Translations under genes and position numbers: made by a program
The notes under the pieces: generated by a model
Databases searched by the model: none
Seen by the model: the letters and a program-made list of their open reading frames with translations, nothing else
What the model was told of the DNA's origin: nothing
Assembly (NCBI GenBank): GCA_003586115.2
Contig: QVOM02000112.1
Coordinates: 105,488,701 to 105,552,700, forward strand
DNA from: Salvator merianae
Lineage: Eukaryota; Chordata; Lepidosauria; Squamata; Teiidae
Direction of reading: 5' to 3'
Length of the DNA: 64,000 bases
Shown: positions 1-12,304 of the stretch, piece by piece
How the letters are laid out: the number at the start of each line of letters is the position of its first letter
How positions within the stretch are numbered: position 1 is the first letter of the stretch

Positions 1-480
1 TATAAAACATACAAACAGCATTACAGAGCTTATAAAACTATACAGTAAAAATAATATAAAAACATTATAAAAATATATTACATGCCCCCCCACCACAGCC
101 CAGCCTCACCCAACGATAACAGCAGTCCAGCAGCAAAGAGGGGGGCTTCTCAGAGGGTCAAGGCCCATATGCCAGGGCAAAGAGAAAGGTCTTTACCAGG
201 CGCCGAAACCCAAACAGGGATGGCACCTAGCAAATCTCAGTAGGGAAGCTGTTCCACAACCTGGGAGCAGCCACAGAGAAAATCCTCCCCTTCCCCCCCA
301 CCCCCCGCGCTAATGCAGGGGAAGGGACCATCAGGAGAGACCCCCTGTGACCTCAGCGTGCAGGCAGACACATATGGGTGGAGGCACTCCTTCAGGTAGG
401 CAGGGCCCAAAGCATTTAGGGTTTATAGAACAAGATAGCCTTGGTCTAGATAGTCTTGTGCCTAGTCTGGGAGCTGCAAT
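1..480 (-). mobile_element. L2-like LINE fragment, antisense
   Basis: On the minus strand the text around 240-285 contains the 'GGTTGTGGAACAG' block that encodes the conserved ..APRLWNS.. end of L2 ORF2. It is followed by further antisense LINE-like sequence with poly-C runs at 291-306. It is degraded, with no open frame. Confidence 0.5.
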
Positions 481-484
481 TAGT

Positions 485-850
485 GCAAAATGCAGAAGCC
501 AGGTTGTTGGGTAGGGTCTGTGCTTAAGAACTTCCACTGGTTCCCAGTTAGCTACCAGGCCAGATTCAAGGATTTATCTTTGGCAGGTAAGGCCCTTAGC
601 AACTTGGGATCAGCTTCCTTGGCAGATTGCCTCTCTCAGTATAGACCTGTGAGATCATTCAGGGGAGATCCTGTTGCAGGTACCATGAATCTCTGAATGC
701 CACCTTTTGATTATCCACAGCAGGGCCTTCTCTGTGATGGGACCCACTCTTTGGAATAATCTCCCCTATGATATTTATAGAGTGCCTACACTTTGGTTTT
801 TTAGGTGCAGAGTTAATGGTCTGTTTGCACTTAGCAAGTGGAACATTCCA
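485..850 (+). mobile_element. L2-like LINE fragment, sense
   Basis: Text around 530-560 reads as FHWFPVSYQARFK, and text around 715-765 as the degraded RAFSVMGPTLWNNLP block. Both are typical of the C-terminal end of L2 ORF2. Stops and indels interrupt it. Confidence 0.6.
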
Positions 851-953
851 GGTCACTCACTGGAACAGAGCATTTGCACCTGCAAACAGTTCCAGCTGAC
901 TGGAAACTCACCGAAACCCACCTGAAGCTCACCAGCTGTGGTCAAGAAAGTTT

Positions 954-1133
954 GGCCCTTTCTGCACTTGGCCTTATACCAGATTATATCCTGGAATAGG
1001 GACCTGCCATCTGCATGCACGTAGGAACTATGGCAGGCTCCACGCAGGGCCTGCTGTAACCTCCACTAGCATACAGATAGCAGGTCCCTGTTCTGGGATA
1101 TGATCCAAAATAAGGCCAAGTGCAGAAAGGGCC
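954..1133. mobile_element. 180-bp MITE (family starting GGCCCTTTCTGCAC)
   Basis: The element begins GGCCCTTTCTGCAC and ends with its inverse GTGCAGAAAGGGCC; most of it is one imperfect palindrome. The flanks TTT/TTT could be a 3-bp target duplication. Its length equals those of the copies at 26804 and 47929. It has no coding capacity. It is a class II derivative, with the superfamily not assigned. Confidence 0.8.
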
Positions 1134-2083
1134 TTTTAGTCTCCAAGCTGACTAGCACAATCAGGTGAGGATTAGGACTGGTGTTGGCACCACTTCCTGG
1201 CTTAGAATGGTGATGGGGCAGGGACTGCATGGCCACGCAGGCACCGTCTGATTATTTGAATCCACCTCTTGCTAGGTTTGAACTTTGGCAACTGGACCCT
1301 GGCAGCCATTCCAGACACAGCTACCGAATTAGTGCACTCCCATTCACACTTCTTCCCTGGCTGGTTGGCTCATGGAGCGTTCCAGCACTGACAGTGCAAA
1401 CACTCCTCACCATACCCGATCCTGACCGGCCTGAACCACGCTAGTTAGAACGTTCTGCTGTAGTAAGTGCGAACAGAACCTAATAGTCTGTTTTCCCCAA
1501 CCTTGATTTTAATCATATTTCTGTATAACTATTTATGATTTTAGTTGTTTTTATTCTCTCTTTTTTTAAAAAGTGCTTTGAGATTATAGTTTAATGGGAA
1601 GCAATATAGCGATCTTTTAAGTAAATATATAAATAACTGTACCTCCTTGCCACATCTTCTTGAATATCAGTGCAGCCACTCATTCTGAAGCCCATTCAGA
1701 CTAGGGGAAAGGCAAAGACACAGCTTGGCTGGACCCCTGGCAAATAAAGCAAGATGATACTCCCAAACAGCACAGAAGACAAAGACCAAAATCTTGCACA
1801 AAGTATAATAGCAAAACAGCAACTGCAGCAGCCCAACAAAACTAGATGCACTCAGGTTCAGCTGGCTACTGAACTAATGCTCACCATGAGCTCCTTTGCT
1901 TACTGGGATCCTAGCAAAACGCCAGTCATCCAATAGTAGCTATGTGCATGGGAAAGGGGCAGCTGCTGCCAGGAAACTTTTTTTTTTTTTTTTTAAGAAA
2001 ACATAGAAGTTTCTTATGCCTCATTTTTTTAGCAGGCACAAGTTGGCTAGGAACACCAGTGGCCCAGAATACCCTGAAACAGA
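1134..2083. other. Intergenic stretch, nothing recognised
   Basis: It lies between the first two MITE copies. The piece at 1860-1925 shares a short block (GCTTACTGGGATCCTAGCA) with 17340-17362, so it may be an old repeat. No coding or RNA signal was seen. Confidence 0.3.
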
Positions 2084-2213
2084 GACCCTTTCTGCACTGG
2101 GCCTTATTCCAGATTATATCCCAGGATAGGGACCTGCCATCTGCACTAGCATGTGAATGGAAGATCCCTATTCTGGGATATAATCCAGAATAAGGCCCAA
2201 TGCAGAAAGGGCC
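2084..2213. mobile_element. 130-bp internally deleted MITE, same family as 954-1133
   Basis: It has the same inverted ends (first base pair decayed, GACCCTTTCTGCAC) and the same ATTCCAGATTATATCC arm, but a shorter centre. It is flanked on both sides by AGA, a possible 3-bp target duplication. Confidence 0.75.
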
Positions 2214-3189
2214 AGACTTGGTAAAAGGCAGATTGTCTCTCCCATACATTCTACTGCCCCACTTACTATGGTTACTATTAGCAGGAGTATCTGCCAGAGG
2301 AGTTAAGAGCTGGAGGGATTGCTTGAGGCAAAATGGGGGGTTCTGTGTCAGCTCTATCAGCAGGGCTGCTGTTATTTGGGGAACCCACCTATTCTTCACC
2401 TCCTCGATACCAGCAGATCTCTCTTTAGGAAAGTGCCATTATCTTCTCCTGTGCTTTTTGCTTATGCAAATCATCTTCTTCTTCCAAGGGCTACAATATT
2501 AATTTGAAATTCGGTTTGGATGTTTTAGTTAGAGATTTGTTGAACTTCACTTGTAATGCCTGTTTTACTGTTGCTATATGCTATGTTTTCTGGATGTTTA
2601 TATTGCAAATTTGCTAACTGTACATGTTTTTAATTTGAAAGTCATTAGAAGACACTCAGTGTAGCATTTTATGGCCAAATTTATAAAGTGAACAACATTC
2701 CTCCACTTTAAAAAAGAAAAAGAGGAGCTCATGTAGTGCAGCAATTAGTGAACTTATTTCTGCATTGCTAAAAGCTTCTACTGATTCAGATTGTCATAGT
2801 TATTGCTTCTGCATTTTTATTTCTATATTACATGTATTAATTCTTGAAGGATTTATTATTCACTGGGTGAACACATTCTCTGGTATTTTACTAATAGCAG
2901 GATCATGCTGCATCGTGGGTATTGTGTGTTGTATTTGTTTATGCATTTGTTATTGTAAGTTACCCTGGGACTTTCTTTCATGAATGATGGATGAGCTGTA
3001 AACAGAGGACCTTTGAATACATTTCTAGTAGAGGTGTGCAACATTCTATTTTGGGTCACTTGAAACACCCACATATCCTTACAACAGAGCCTGAAATTAG
3101 ACATACTAGAACACCAATACCAGGCCTCTAAAACAGGGGAGGAGCCCTTACCAAGGCACATCTGTGTGGGATCCGTGTCCCCCACTAAG
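2214..3189. other. AT-rich intergenic stretch, nothing recognised
   Basis: I found no repeat family or credible exon here. Short frames are AT-rich and not protein-like. Confidence 0.3.
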
Positions 3190-3194
3190 CCCTC

Positions 3195-3600
3195 AGGTAA
3201 GCATTATGTGTGTTTTTGCAGGGAGGGTGGAGCCAAAAGAAGCTCCAACACATCTGGCAGAGTGTATAACAACTTGATGACATCATTAAGTTATGTGAAG
3301 GAACAAAGGATCTGGTCTGACCCAGGTGTACTCAGGTAAGGGCTCTTTCCCTCTCTTAAAAGGTGCCCCAGTGGGCACCTTGTGCTGATCACGCCGGTCC
3401 CTTTGCCAGTGCAATCACTAGTGGAGCTGCCCCCTGTGGAAGGTGGTTTCTCCTGCCCCACATAGAGAAGGCACCATTCCACAGCATCTCCTGCCTTTGT
3501 GGTGTCTCCCACACTAAGCTGCTTCCACCTGGAAGTGGAGCCATGGCTAAAGTCTTCCCCCAGTCCTAACTGGCACGTTCTGGTCAACATAAAGCCCTAA
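3195..3600. repeat. Unclassified dispersed repeat, copy 1
   Basis: Its end (about 3523-3596) matches 6880-6955: both read CCACCTGGA.GTGGA, then ATGGCTAAAGTCTT, then TGGTCAACATAAAGC. The upstream halves share a 'TTTCTCCTGCCC' block. There is no coding frame common to the copies. The family is not identified. Confidence 0.55.
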
Positions 3601-6524
3601 TAAAGACTGTAGCTGAATGGTAGCAAACTCAGAATTTCTTTCTGTTCACCTCTGCCTTCCAATATTAGGTGGTGCCCATTGGGACTGTTGAGGCAGGAAG
3701 CAAGTCTGCTAACAGTGAATTTTACCAAGAGTCAGAAATAGGTACAGTATAGTGTATTTTGAGACACTAGAAGTTGAGACACTACAAGGCCGCAGTTCAG
3801 AGCAACCCTCATGGAAACTGGCTCCACAGAATAAAGTGGAACATACACATTTTTGCCAGTTCCTCAACTGGAATATGTGTGAAGGAGAGAGCTGACACAA
3901 ACTCCAAGCTACAGCCTTGGTGGGGTCCTTATGGGACTGCTGTGCCTGCCCATTTGGGATGCTGTGGGCACTCAGTGGTACCATCCTCATTACTGTTTCT
4001 TTTATCCAAAAATTTTACAGGCAAGCACCAGGGGTAGCTCACGCATCTGGGTGCTGTGAAAGCAATTCTTGAATCAACTGCTAACAGCACAGGTACAGAA
4101 ACCTGCTGAAAAGTTGGTAGTTCTGATGGAGTAACGTTAAATCTTTTCATGAGGGCTGTCGTGAAAGAGAAAACATGGTTATCCGCTGTTTTGACACTAT
4201 TGGCCAGTTAAAATTGTGTTTGTTGTTATTGTTTGCTGTTTTATACTTCTATCCTGCCTTCTGTGTAGAATCCATTTTATCCTTGCAACAGTCCTATGAA
4301 GTAGGTTAAATTGAGAAGGCAGCAGGTGGCACAAAGTTATCAGGGTCTTGATGAAGGTCTGACTCTGAGGACTCTTAGGCTGAATCTGCAGGGGGCTGCT
4401 GGCCCCCATCAGCAGCCCCCAAGGAATATGGCACCCTCACTGCGGACCAGTGTACCAGAAACGTTATGGATATTACTCCGACTTGTATACATGCAACACG
4501 CAGAAACGCCTATCTCTGGACTTTGAGCTTGTGCAGACACATGGGTGTCCTGACTATCGCTTGCTATGGGACGCACCTGGATGGTACTGTAAAAAGCATT
4601 GTAAAGAATCATCTTGGAAGACAAACTCCATTTAAAACTGAGAATTTTTCCTTTGCTCCCTCCCACCTTTCCAAACTTCATTCTAGAACAAAAGATGCTA
4701 CTGTAAACAGGGAGACCCTCAAGGCATGGACTTGGACTCTGCTTGCTGTTGTGAAAGCTCTTCACCCTTGGCACAGTACTTTGGGGAATAGTTAGTAATT
4801 CCATTATCTTTTTGCTCAGTATTACCCCCAGTCTGTCCAGTTTTTGAATTGGATTAGGTCACCTTAATTTGCATTTAAGCTATAAACAGGTTTGTTTGTG
4901 GGCACCTCCCTTAGCCTTTTGCTTATTCCACCCTTGCTCTGCAGTAGCCAATTGTTTTAGAATTGCATCTATTAGAAAAGAGAGCTTTCAAGCCATCTCT
5001 TGCCCAGTTGTGTGTCTGTTCTATTTTTAGCCACACAAGAGAGGTACAAAAATTTGCCCAGGTTTTCCCAATGTTGTCGGGTCTTGCTGAAATCACTACC
5101 ACAAGAGCTGAAGCATCACCAAAGCAAGGAGAACTGCAAGGTTGTCCATCCCACCTTGCTGAAGAGGTACAGGCTACCAGCTAGTAGCTGCTGCTTTGCC
5201 TCTCTGGAACCTTGAAGCCTTGAGCATATTTTCCCTTGCTCCCACACCAAAGCTTGGTGCCACTTCCTGCCTCCTGCCTCCTGGAACCAGGGTGAGAAGC
5301 CATAGCTTCTCTCAAGATCCCTGCCTTTTCCTGCCACCTCTAAAGTTTATTTTCACATTGCTCTGCAGCCTTAGTTAAGCTGAATTTCACTGCTACACTG
5401 CTTTGCAGCTTTGTTGTGCTAAATCAGTGAGAAAGAGGGATCTCAATCTCTCTCCCTCACTACTCTCTGGCTACAGGACACCCTTGGCTGGCTATCTGCT
5501 ATAGATCCTAGGATCTCCAGCCACTGGTGCAAACATCTAAGTGTTTGGCATTGCCCATCCTCGGGCTGGCACTGTGGATATATCTAAAAGTCTGTGGTGG
5601 TCACCTCCTTGGCTCTGCCCCTAGAGCCCCCAAACCTTCATATTCTCTGTCACCTGGCAAAGAGTTGTGCATGTGGGAAGTAGGATCATGGAGCATCCCA
5701 CTGTTCCATTCCCTCTGTTTGGCTTTTGAGCTCCAAGTAGAGGTTTCTGGACTCTGCAATAGGGGCAGAGATCCCTGAGAGCAAGAACCCTTCTTCTCTC
5801 ACCACCTTTCCTTTCTAGTTTGGCAAAGACTGTCCTGAGAGAAGACATAGAGGGTGAGAACCACTTTTGTTGCTCTGCTTGCTTATTTTTTCAGTGAATA
5901 TAGTGCTTTATTGGTGGATTGTAGGAACAGGTGGGGTAGTGGGCAACTTCACCCGGGATCTGAACCAAGAGAGTCAGAGAACAGGGCAGAGATATTTTAT
6001 CCATGAGGTTGAGAGGAGGGCCTTAGACAACTGGAAAAACTGGGAGACAGGTGTTAGAATCGTTAGAGATCTTTGTTAGATTGCATCACATACACACCCA
6101 GGGAGACCAAGAAACTTACTGCTTCAGTTTAGTGCAACAGCGCTCTTTAAAGTTCCCTTAACAGTATCCTTTCTATTATGTTACTCCATTGTAGCTTACT
6201 TTTGTATCTTTGTATCTGCCTGAATCTCTGTATTGAAAACCTGTTGTCTTATTGCTGGCTTTTGCAACTGCTAAATAAATTGCCTCTTTTCCTTTTTACT
6301 GTTTTTAATAAGGATTGTTTATTTTCACATTCATTACTGCCTCAGAACTCCTTCCTTTTCCCCTTTCCCTTGGGAACACACACCAGCCAATTGCAATCTG
6401 CCTTTGAGCAGTTTGTTACCCCAACCTATTAGCCTTAGTTCCTGCTGGAATAACTAGAAACAAGTAATTACCCCCTCAAAACCAGTTTATTCCTTTTTTG
6501 AAGTAGTAGAGAACTTCATCTGTG
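3601..6524. other. Intergenic stretch, mostly unrecognised
   Basis: It holds short MIR- or L2-like text around 4205-4390 (the 'ATCCTTGCAACAGTCCTATGAAG' type of block, antisense SINE-like) and otherwise nothing assignable. Frames between 4409 and 5900 are short, overlap on both strands and lack protein-like composition. Confidence 0.3.
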
Positions 6525-6960
6525 TGGATGCAGCGCTGAACCAGGCGACAGCATGAAAATGGTGCCATTGTCCACCCTAATGGGAGACTGCTTGAAAGTG
6601 GTCTCCAAAGTATTCCCTGGCAGTAGACCAGCCAAGTGTCTGTGTGCATATGGCAGTGAGTGCCTGAGCCAGTCTACTGGGTATGAGAAGCCTGGTGCTA
6701 TTTCACCACACTCCTGGAAGGAGTGCCAGAAGTGTGTTGCTTCTGGGTGCCCGCTGGCAACTTCAGAGGCTGAGAATTTTCTCCTGCCCTGCACAGAGGA
6801 AGCACCAGTCTGCAGCACTTCCTCACTCCAAAATGGTGAAGAGATGGTGCCTTTTCCCATGGTGCTTCCCTCATCCAAGCTCCCTCCACCTGGATGTGGA
6901 CACATGGCTAAAGTCTTCTCCCAATCCTAATTAGCACATTTTGGTCAACATAAAGCACTT
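6525..6960. repeat. Unclassified dispersed repeat, copy 2
   Basis: It is a partner of 3195-3600 over its last 200 bases. Its first part (GAAAATGGTGCC ... AGACTGCTT at 6554-6595) resembles 53812-53850, suggesting a longer parent element. Confidence 0.5.
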
Positions 6961-6964
6961 GAAG

Positions 6965-7135
6965 GGGATGGATGTAGCACAACGATAGAGCAAACTGCCT
7001 GGAAAGCAGACGGTTGCCTGTGCAATCCCCAGCCTCTCCCTGGAAGTAGGCAATAGCAAATCACTTCTATACCTCTATCAAGAAAACTGCATAGAGGTGC
7101 CCATGCAGTCATCCAGGAGTTGATAATGAATCAGT
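6965..7135 (+). mobile_element. tRNA-related SINE, copy 1
   Basis: It aligns with 8962-9155 throughout: a decayed A-box region (ACGATAGAGCA), a stem-loop CTGCCTGGAAAGCAG, a B-box-like segment, then a shared tail with GGCAATAGCAAAT and GCATAGAGGTGCCCATGCAG. The head is tRNA-like and the tail is not. Confidence 0.65.
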
Positions 7136-8385
7136 GGTACTCCATGACAACAAATGGACTCCAAACAGCCTCTTTATGATGTCCAGCCCATGCATCTATA
7201 AATCATCATTTTTTGTTTTCACTGTTGATAGCCCACTGCACATAGCAAAATTTCATACCCCACGCTGCCTGCCTGAGGCATGGGAGACTCTAATGTGGAA
7301 ACATGCTGTACAGAACTTTGTATGCACTGGCCAAAAACTGGTGATAAGTGTTTGCTGTTTGTAAAAAGGGGGGAAAACAAGATAACAGGCTTCTTTTTTT
7401 GGCAGTAATGATAAGCACTTGTAGAAATGTCTTGTCTCTGCCACAGTAGTGCTCTAGCAGAGTACAGTACCGTCTCACAAGCATACAGATGACTTTTGGA
7501 CCTGCTGCTGTCAATTAAAAAGGCAGGCTTATAGGTCTATGACCTTTTTTTCTGGAATATTTGTGTGTTTTAACCACTTGCTTTATTTTAATAATTGCAC
7601 CTGACAGAAAGCTTTTAAATTACCTAAAGGCTAGATTAAATTTCTGTGGTGTTAATTTCAAACATTAAGGTTCTGTTGAAATTAATTTTAAATTGCAGCT
7701 GGGTTTATGTTAGTTTAACTCATCTATTCTGTGGATAAACAGATGACTTCACTTCCACGTCTCCTCAGTCTTCTACCAACCTTCTGTAAGCTTGGTAAAA
7801 CTGCTTAATAAAACAAGACCTAGGCCTTCTCCATTTGCCTGCCCTTAGATCCAAACATATTTGCAACTGGGAACTAAGTATTAGTTCAGGAATGGTACTC
7901 TAGAAAAATACTTGCTCTTAAAATTCAATTAGTATTTTATATACAAAGCTCACTGTAGGAAATACCTTGATTAAGACCATCCCAGATATCACAAAAGAGC
8001 AAGTCCAGCTATTCTACACAGTGAATTGAAAGCAAGCTGGCCAGATGGCCAGAATTAAATGCCATAATGAAAGTTTCTCAAAGAAGCTGAACAAATAACA
8101 AAGCTAAAAAATGGGGTGCATTTTCAAACACTGTTCATGCTGGTTTGAAAGCAAAAATAATGTTTTGATGGGGTTTTGAGGTTTTTTTGAGTTATTATAC
8201 GGTCATGAAAACACTAGCATTAGATTGAATCTTTATATAGGTTATTTGATTATCCAATCTGCAGCTAAATGATGTTTGCTGCCCTGGAAAATTTCTCATG
8301 CTCATATTGCACACCCATGTCTATCTTCACAACTTCATTGGTGACTTTAATAGTAGTTCACATTCTCAAGATTTATCCATCAAAG
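7136..8385. other. AT-rich intergenic stretch, nothing recognised
   Basis: No recognisable repeat, exon or RNA gene was seen. Confidence 0.3.
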
Positions 8386-8389
8386 TTCT

Positions 8390-8720
8390 CTTTTATGTAG
8401 TCCTATCACTCCAAAAACGTCATTGCTTGAGGGGGGTTATGGGATGGAACCTGGGAGGAGAGCTTCTCAGTAGTGGCCCCCAAACTGTGGAACAATCTCC
8501 CCACAGAGGTATGCCAGGCATCAACATTAAGCAGCTTCCAGTGCCTGGTTAAAAATATACCTGTTTAATCTGATGTTCGATCCCTGAAGGAATATTGGTT
8601 TGGGGGAGGGTTTATAAGCTTTTTTAATTGCTATTATTTTTCATGGTTGTTTTAACTTTTATTTCTAAACTGCCCTGAGTCTGCAGTATAGGGCAGTATA
8701 TAAATAAAATAAACAAATAA
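8390..8720 (+). mobile_element. L2-like LINE 3' end
   Basis: The block CCAAACTGTGGAACAATCTCC (8480-8500) is the degraded PRLWNxLP signature. It is followed by the CTGCCCTGAGTC ... ATATAAATAAAATAAA 3' tail that is usual for L2-type elements. Confidence 0.65.
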
Positions 8721-8961
8721 CTTTAACCACCCACTGGCTGCTGTGGTGAAGAATTATGGCCCTCAGACTTTTTGGTGAAGGGTGAGATATAAATTCTTAA
8801 ATTAAATAAAACCTGACTAGTTCAGGGACAGTTGACCCTTAAGAACACCAGCATTCATCCACATAAATTTCAATGAATACCAGCCACCACTTCTGGCATA
8901 TTCATGATGTAATGATCATTAATTCTGAGTCAATTTTGTAGTTACTATAAAGAAGATAACA

Positions 8962-9155
8962 TGGTGCGGGTTATAGCTTAGTGGTAGAGCAAACTGCCTG
9001 GAAAGCAGAGGGTTGCCAGTTCAGTCCCCACCCTCTTTCAAGAAGTAGGCAATGGCAAACCTCTTCTGCATCTCTGTCAAGAAAAATGCATAGAGGTACC
9101 CATGCAGTCAAGCAGGAGTTGGTCACAACTTGTGGTACCCAACAATAACTACAAA
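8962..9155 (+). mobile_element. tRNA-related SINE, copy 2 (better preserved)
   Basis: The A box TAGCTTAGTGGTAGAGCA and the B-box-like GTTCAGTCC flank the stem-loop CTGC-CTGGAAA-GCAG. If this is the old anticodon arm, the triplet is GGA. The tail matches copy 1. It is not a functional tRNA: no acceptor stem closes it. Confidence 0.7.
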
Positions 9156-9159
9156 AGAT

Positions 9160-10869
9160 AAGAAAAGAAGTCTTGCTATCCATACTGTATTAAAGCTGGA
9201 GGGGAGGGAAGAAGGCAGAGGATCGCTTGCCAAGGAGACGAACTATACCGATCTCAGCCATCATTATTCAGTGACGGAATTTCTCGGTGTGTTTGTAGGA
9301 GTGTTGAAATGTGGGGAATTTTTAGGAGTGCCAAAAGGAGGAGTATCTAGGACGATGCTAAATCTTCTCTGGAGAGGCAAACGTCTTGGTGTGATGCCTG
9401 GTATGGAAAGAAACAATAACAATTGGGATGGATCCAGATACATGCTTGCAAGCATTTGAGCTCTCTGTGATTTCCAAAGCTTTACTGATTGGATGTTGAA
9501 TATTGTTGGATAACAGGCATTTGAAAGGCCATTTTGTCTGCTCAGTACATGCATCTGCTCAGGGACAAACGCCCCCTAAGCACAAAGGCGCACCACCATA
9601 AGGGCAGGGAGCACCACCACATCTAATAGCTCTGGGCTTTAATCCATTTTCTGGGCTTTAATCCATTCGCCCTCTTTCCTGTGTGCCAATTTCGATTCAG
9701 GATTGGCTAATGTGTGCATTGTGCATGGGTCTCTGTTTTCAGTGGGAAGTTAGGCCTTATGGTGCCTCACTAGGCATTAGCACTAACAATTCTGGCCCCT
9801 GGTACCATTTCTCTTTAGGCTTCTTGTCCTCAGGTCCACCAACCCTATTTGACCTCAGTCACCACTGAATCTACAGCATCTCTCTGTAGCCAATTCTTGA
9901 ATGCAGCTGGCAAATTTGAGACCCACCATCTGTCAAAGGATTGATCCCACTGTCAAGGTCTTGTCTAGACCTTTTTCTGATGTTTTAGATGAAATGTTAG
10001 GGACAAATTACCTGCCCAAGGAAGGTGGGAAGGAAGTGAATTTCAATCATAAATATTTACATGCCCAAACTGCTTCCGGTGTTGGAAAGATAATAAGGAA
10101 GCTTTTAATATGGACAGAATGCTTCATGCATTTCCCCCTCTCACTGACATGGACTTAACAAACACGAAACAATAGAGTGAGACTTCAGGGTACGGAGATG
10201 GCTGTTCAACACACAGGACTCCCCCATGCAGAGCAAAGGGCTTTGGAACACAGGTTTTGCTGTGCTGCTGCTGTTTTCTTGCATGGAACTGCCCTGTAGA
10301 GGTGGTGGTTATGGTTGTGGTAGTAGTGGCAGCAGCAGTGGCAGATGAGGAGGATCGCATGCAGAAGTCCCTCTCCTATACCTTGCTAGTTTGTAGGCTT
10401 TTGTGAAGCTCTCATGGTGGTATTAAATAGGATCTTATTTGAAGTTCCCATGCCATGAAATCCTGGGAGCTGTTGCTCAGGAAAGTCTGGAAGACCACAG
10501 TCTGAGGACCATAGCCCTAAAGGGTACACCATTGAGTGCTTTGGTGCCAATTGGTGGCAGATGAAGAAAGCTCCTCTTTCTAACCATTGGACCTCCCCCC
10601 CCCCATGTGGGTGTCAGGATTGTTTGGGGCAGGGGAAGGCAGGAACAGTCTGCCTCAAACTCCACTGTTTATTTTGGAAGAGCACAATCCCCTCCTCACG
10701 ATTACTTTTAAATCCATAGGGGGGTTGCTTTTTGTTTGGCCCACATATATTTTTGTGAATAAGTAAATGTGTTAGATAGCAAGCATGGGACAGGGCAGAA
10801 TGAAACAACCTGAAGTGACACAGGCTTGCTTTAACAAATAGGCCCAGCACCTGGCTTAAAATAAAAGTC

Positions 10870-10870
<1 letters not shown>
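9160..10870. other. Intergenic stretch, nothing firmly recognised
   Basis: Frames here include low-complexity Thr/Ser runs made by GTG/GGT triplets near 10300-10350; these are not genes. No repeat family was assigned. Confidence 0.3.

Positions 10871-10872
<2 letters not shown>

Positions 10873-10916
<44 letters not shown>
10873..10916. repeat. (GT)22 microsatellite
   Basis: This is a perfect GT dinucleotide run. Confidence 0.98.
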
Positions 10917-10918
<2 letters not shown>

Positions 10919-11199
10919 CCCTAAGGACACATGCCTGGCGTTCACAGAATCATAGCTCTCGTCTCCACTTTCCAAAATAGGTAACCTTGTTATCCTGAGA
11001 AGGTGCTTGCTGCTGCCACGTCTCCATTTTCAGCAGCAGCCAGCAGGCGCCTCTGAAGCGATAGCGCATACTGTTTTGTACCCACAGAAAATGGTACCAC
11101 CTTGCTCCAAAATGGAGACAAGAAGAGTGCCACAGATCGGGGTTCCTCCCCCATCCACCCACAACAGAGCCATCTCTCTTGAAAGTGAAGATGCGGCCA

Positions 11200-11550
11200 T
11201 AACAAAGGCAAAATCTTCACCTTTAGAGGCATCCTGCCTGTCTCTCCAACCTGGAGGTGGTACCTGGGCATCCATTCTAGTAGCCATTGATACACCTGTC
11301 CTCCATGAATTTGTCCAACCCCTTCTTAAAGCCATCCAAGCTAGTGGCTATCACCACTATCTCTTCTGGTAGTACATTCCATAAACTGGTGATTTGCTGG
11401 GTGAAAAAATACTTCCTCTTGTTGTCAGTCGTAACTTTCCTGCCCATCAGCTTCATAAAATGTCCCCTTTTCCACACCATGTATGATTTTATATACTTCA
11501 ATCAGGTCCTCAATCGGGAGGATCTAGGGAACTACAGATCAATCATTCTA
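11200..11550 (-). mobile_element. CR1 LINE 3' part, antisense, with inverted 5' scrap
   Basis: From about 11200 to 11510 the minus strand carries the CR1 C-terminal region (frames like KYFFTQQITSLWNVLPEEIV) and 3' UTR. At about 11511 the orientation flips: 11511-11550 reads on the plus strand as REDLGNYRSIILT, a segment of CR1 RT that lies far upstream. It has the same relation to the 3' part as seen in twin-primed LINE insertions. Confidence 0.85.
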
Positions 11551-11555
11551 ACATA

Positions 11556-11771
11556 GGCTGTGATCAGATAGAAATATATATATATATCTCTGAGGCAGCT
11601 CAAAGACGGCTTCGAGGTGGGATTGTTCACACACCAGTCTGCCCCTCCCCTTTCTCATGAACATTCTCTGCTAGAAAAGGTGGATTAGAGAAGACTTGAG
11701 AACACGAGGGCCACACACTGTCTCTATGGGGCACCTCCAAGTCACCCGTTTTGTTATGTCTGAACACAGCC
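11556..11771. mobile_element. MITE with GGCTGTG...CACAGCC ends
   Basis: The left end is GGCTGTGATCAGATA and the right end ATGTCTGAACACAGCC. Both flanks carry ATA, a possible 3-bp target duplication. An (AT) run sits at 11574-11587. There is no coding capacity. The termini resemble those of the GC-rich element at 14058. Confidence 0.65.
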
Positions 11772-12304
11772 ATAGATACATAAGAAAAAGTGAGTAACAG
11801 GGCCAACTAATCAGCTAATTTGATCTGTTTAGGTCAGACTGCAGTGCAAGTAGATCAGATGATGCACACAGGGGCAAATCCTCTGTCTCCTGTAAAGGAT
11901 CATTTAAATCAAGCCTGTTGAAACTCCTTTGAAGACAGATCTTTGGGAAAGATCATTTTGCTTTGCAGTGTGCCAGCCCGAGTCACATTGTGGATGGACA
12001 CTGCTGTTCCCTTAAAAAATAAAACACCTCACATGTCAATAGGAATGGGTATGTAGGTGCAAGGGGAAGATAGGGATCTGGTTTGTGCAGCACAGAGATG
12101 ACACACGTGGGAGAAACTGCCACTGAAATGGGGGAAGTCATATGTCACTGCGCACCAGGGGAGGAAACTGCCAACTCTCCAGATGAGCCTGGAATGTCAC
12201 TGCTTGTTATTTCTTCTCCAGCTTTTCCTAGCACTGCAAATAGAGCTTTTCACCCCTAAGCTCTCTTTCAAGGGATGTGAGAGCAAAAGGCATTTTCACC
12301 CAGC

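Noticed and set aside
1926..2399. 157-residue minus-strand frame
   Set aside because: It runs through the MITE at 2084-2213 and a poly(T) stretch that gives poly-Lys; a chance frame.
8962..9035. tRNA gene
   Set aside because: A-box and stem-loop are present, but no acceptor stem and no proper T arm; a second copy with the same non-tRNA tail shows it is a SINE.
10124..10360. Thr-rich minus-strand frame (AAATTTTTITTTSTG)
   Set aside because: Low-complexity GGT/GTG triplets; no domain.
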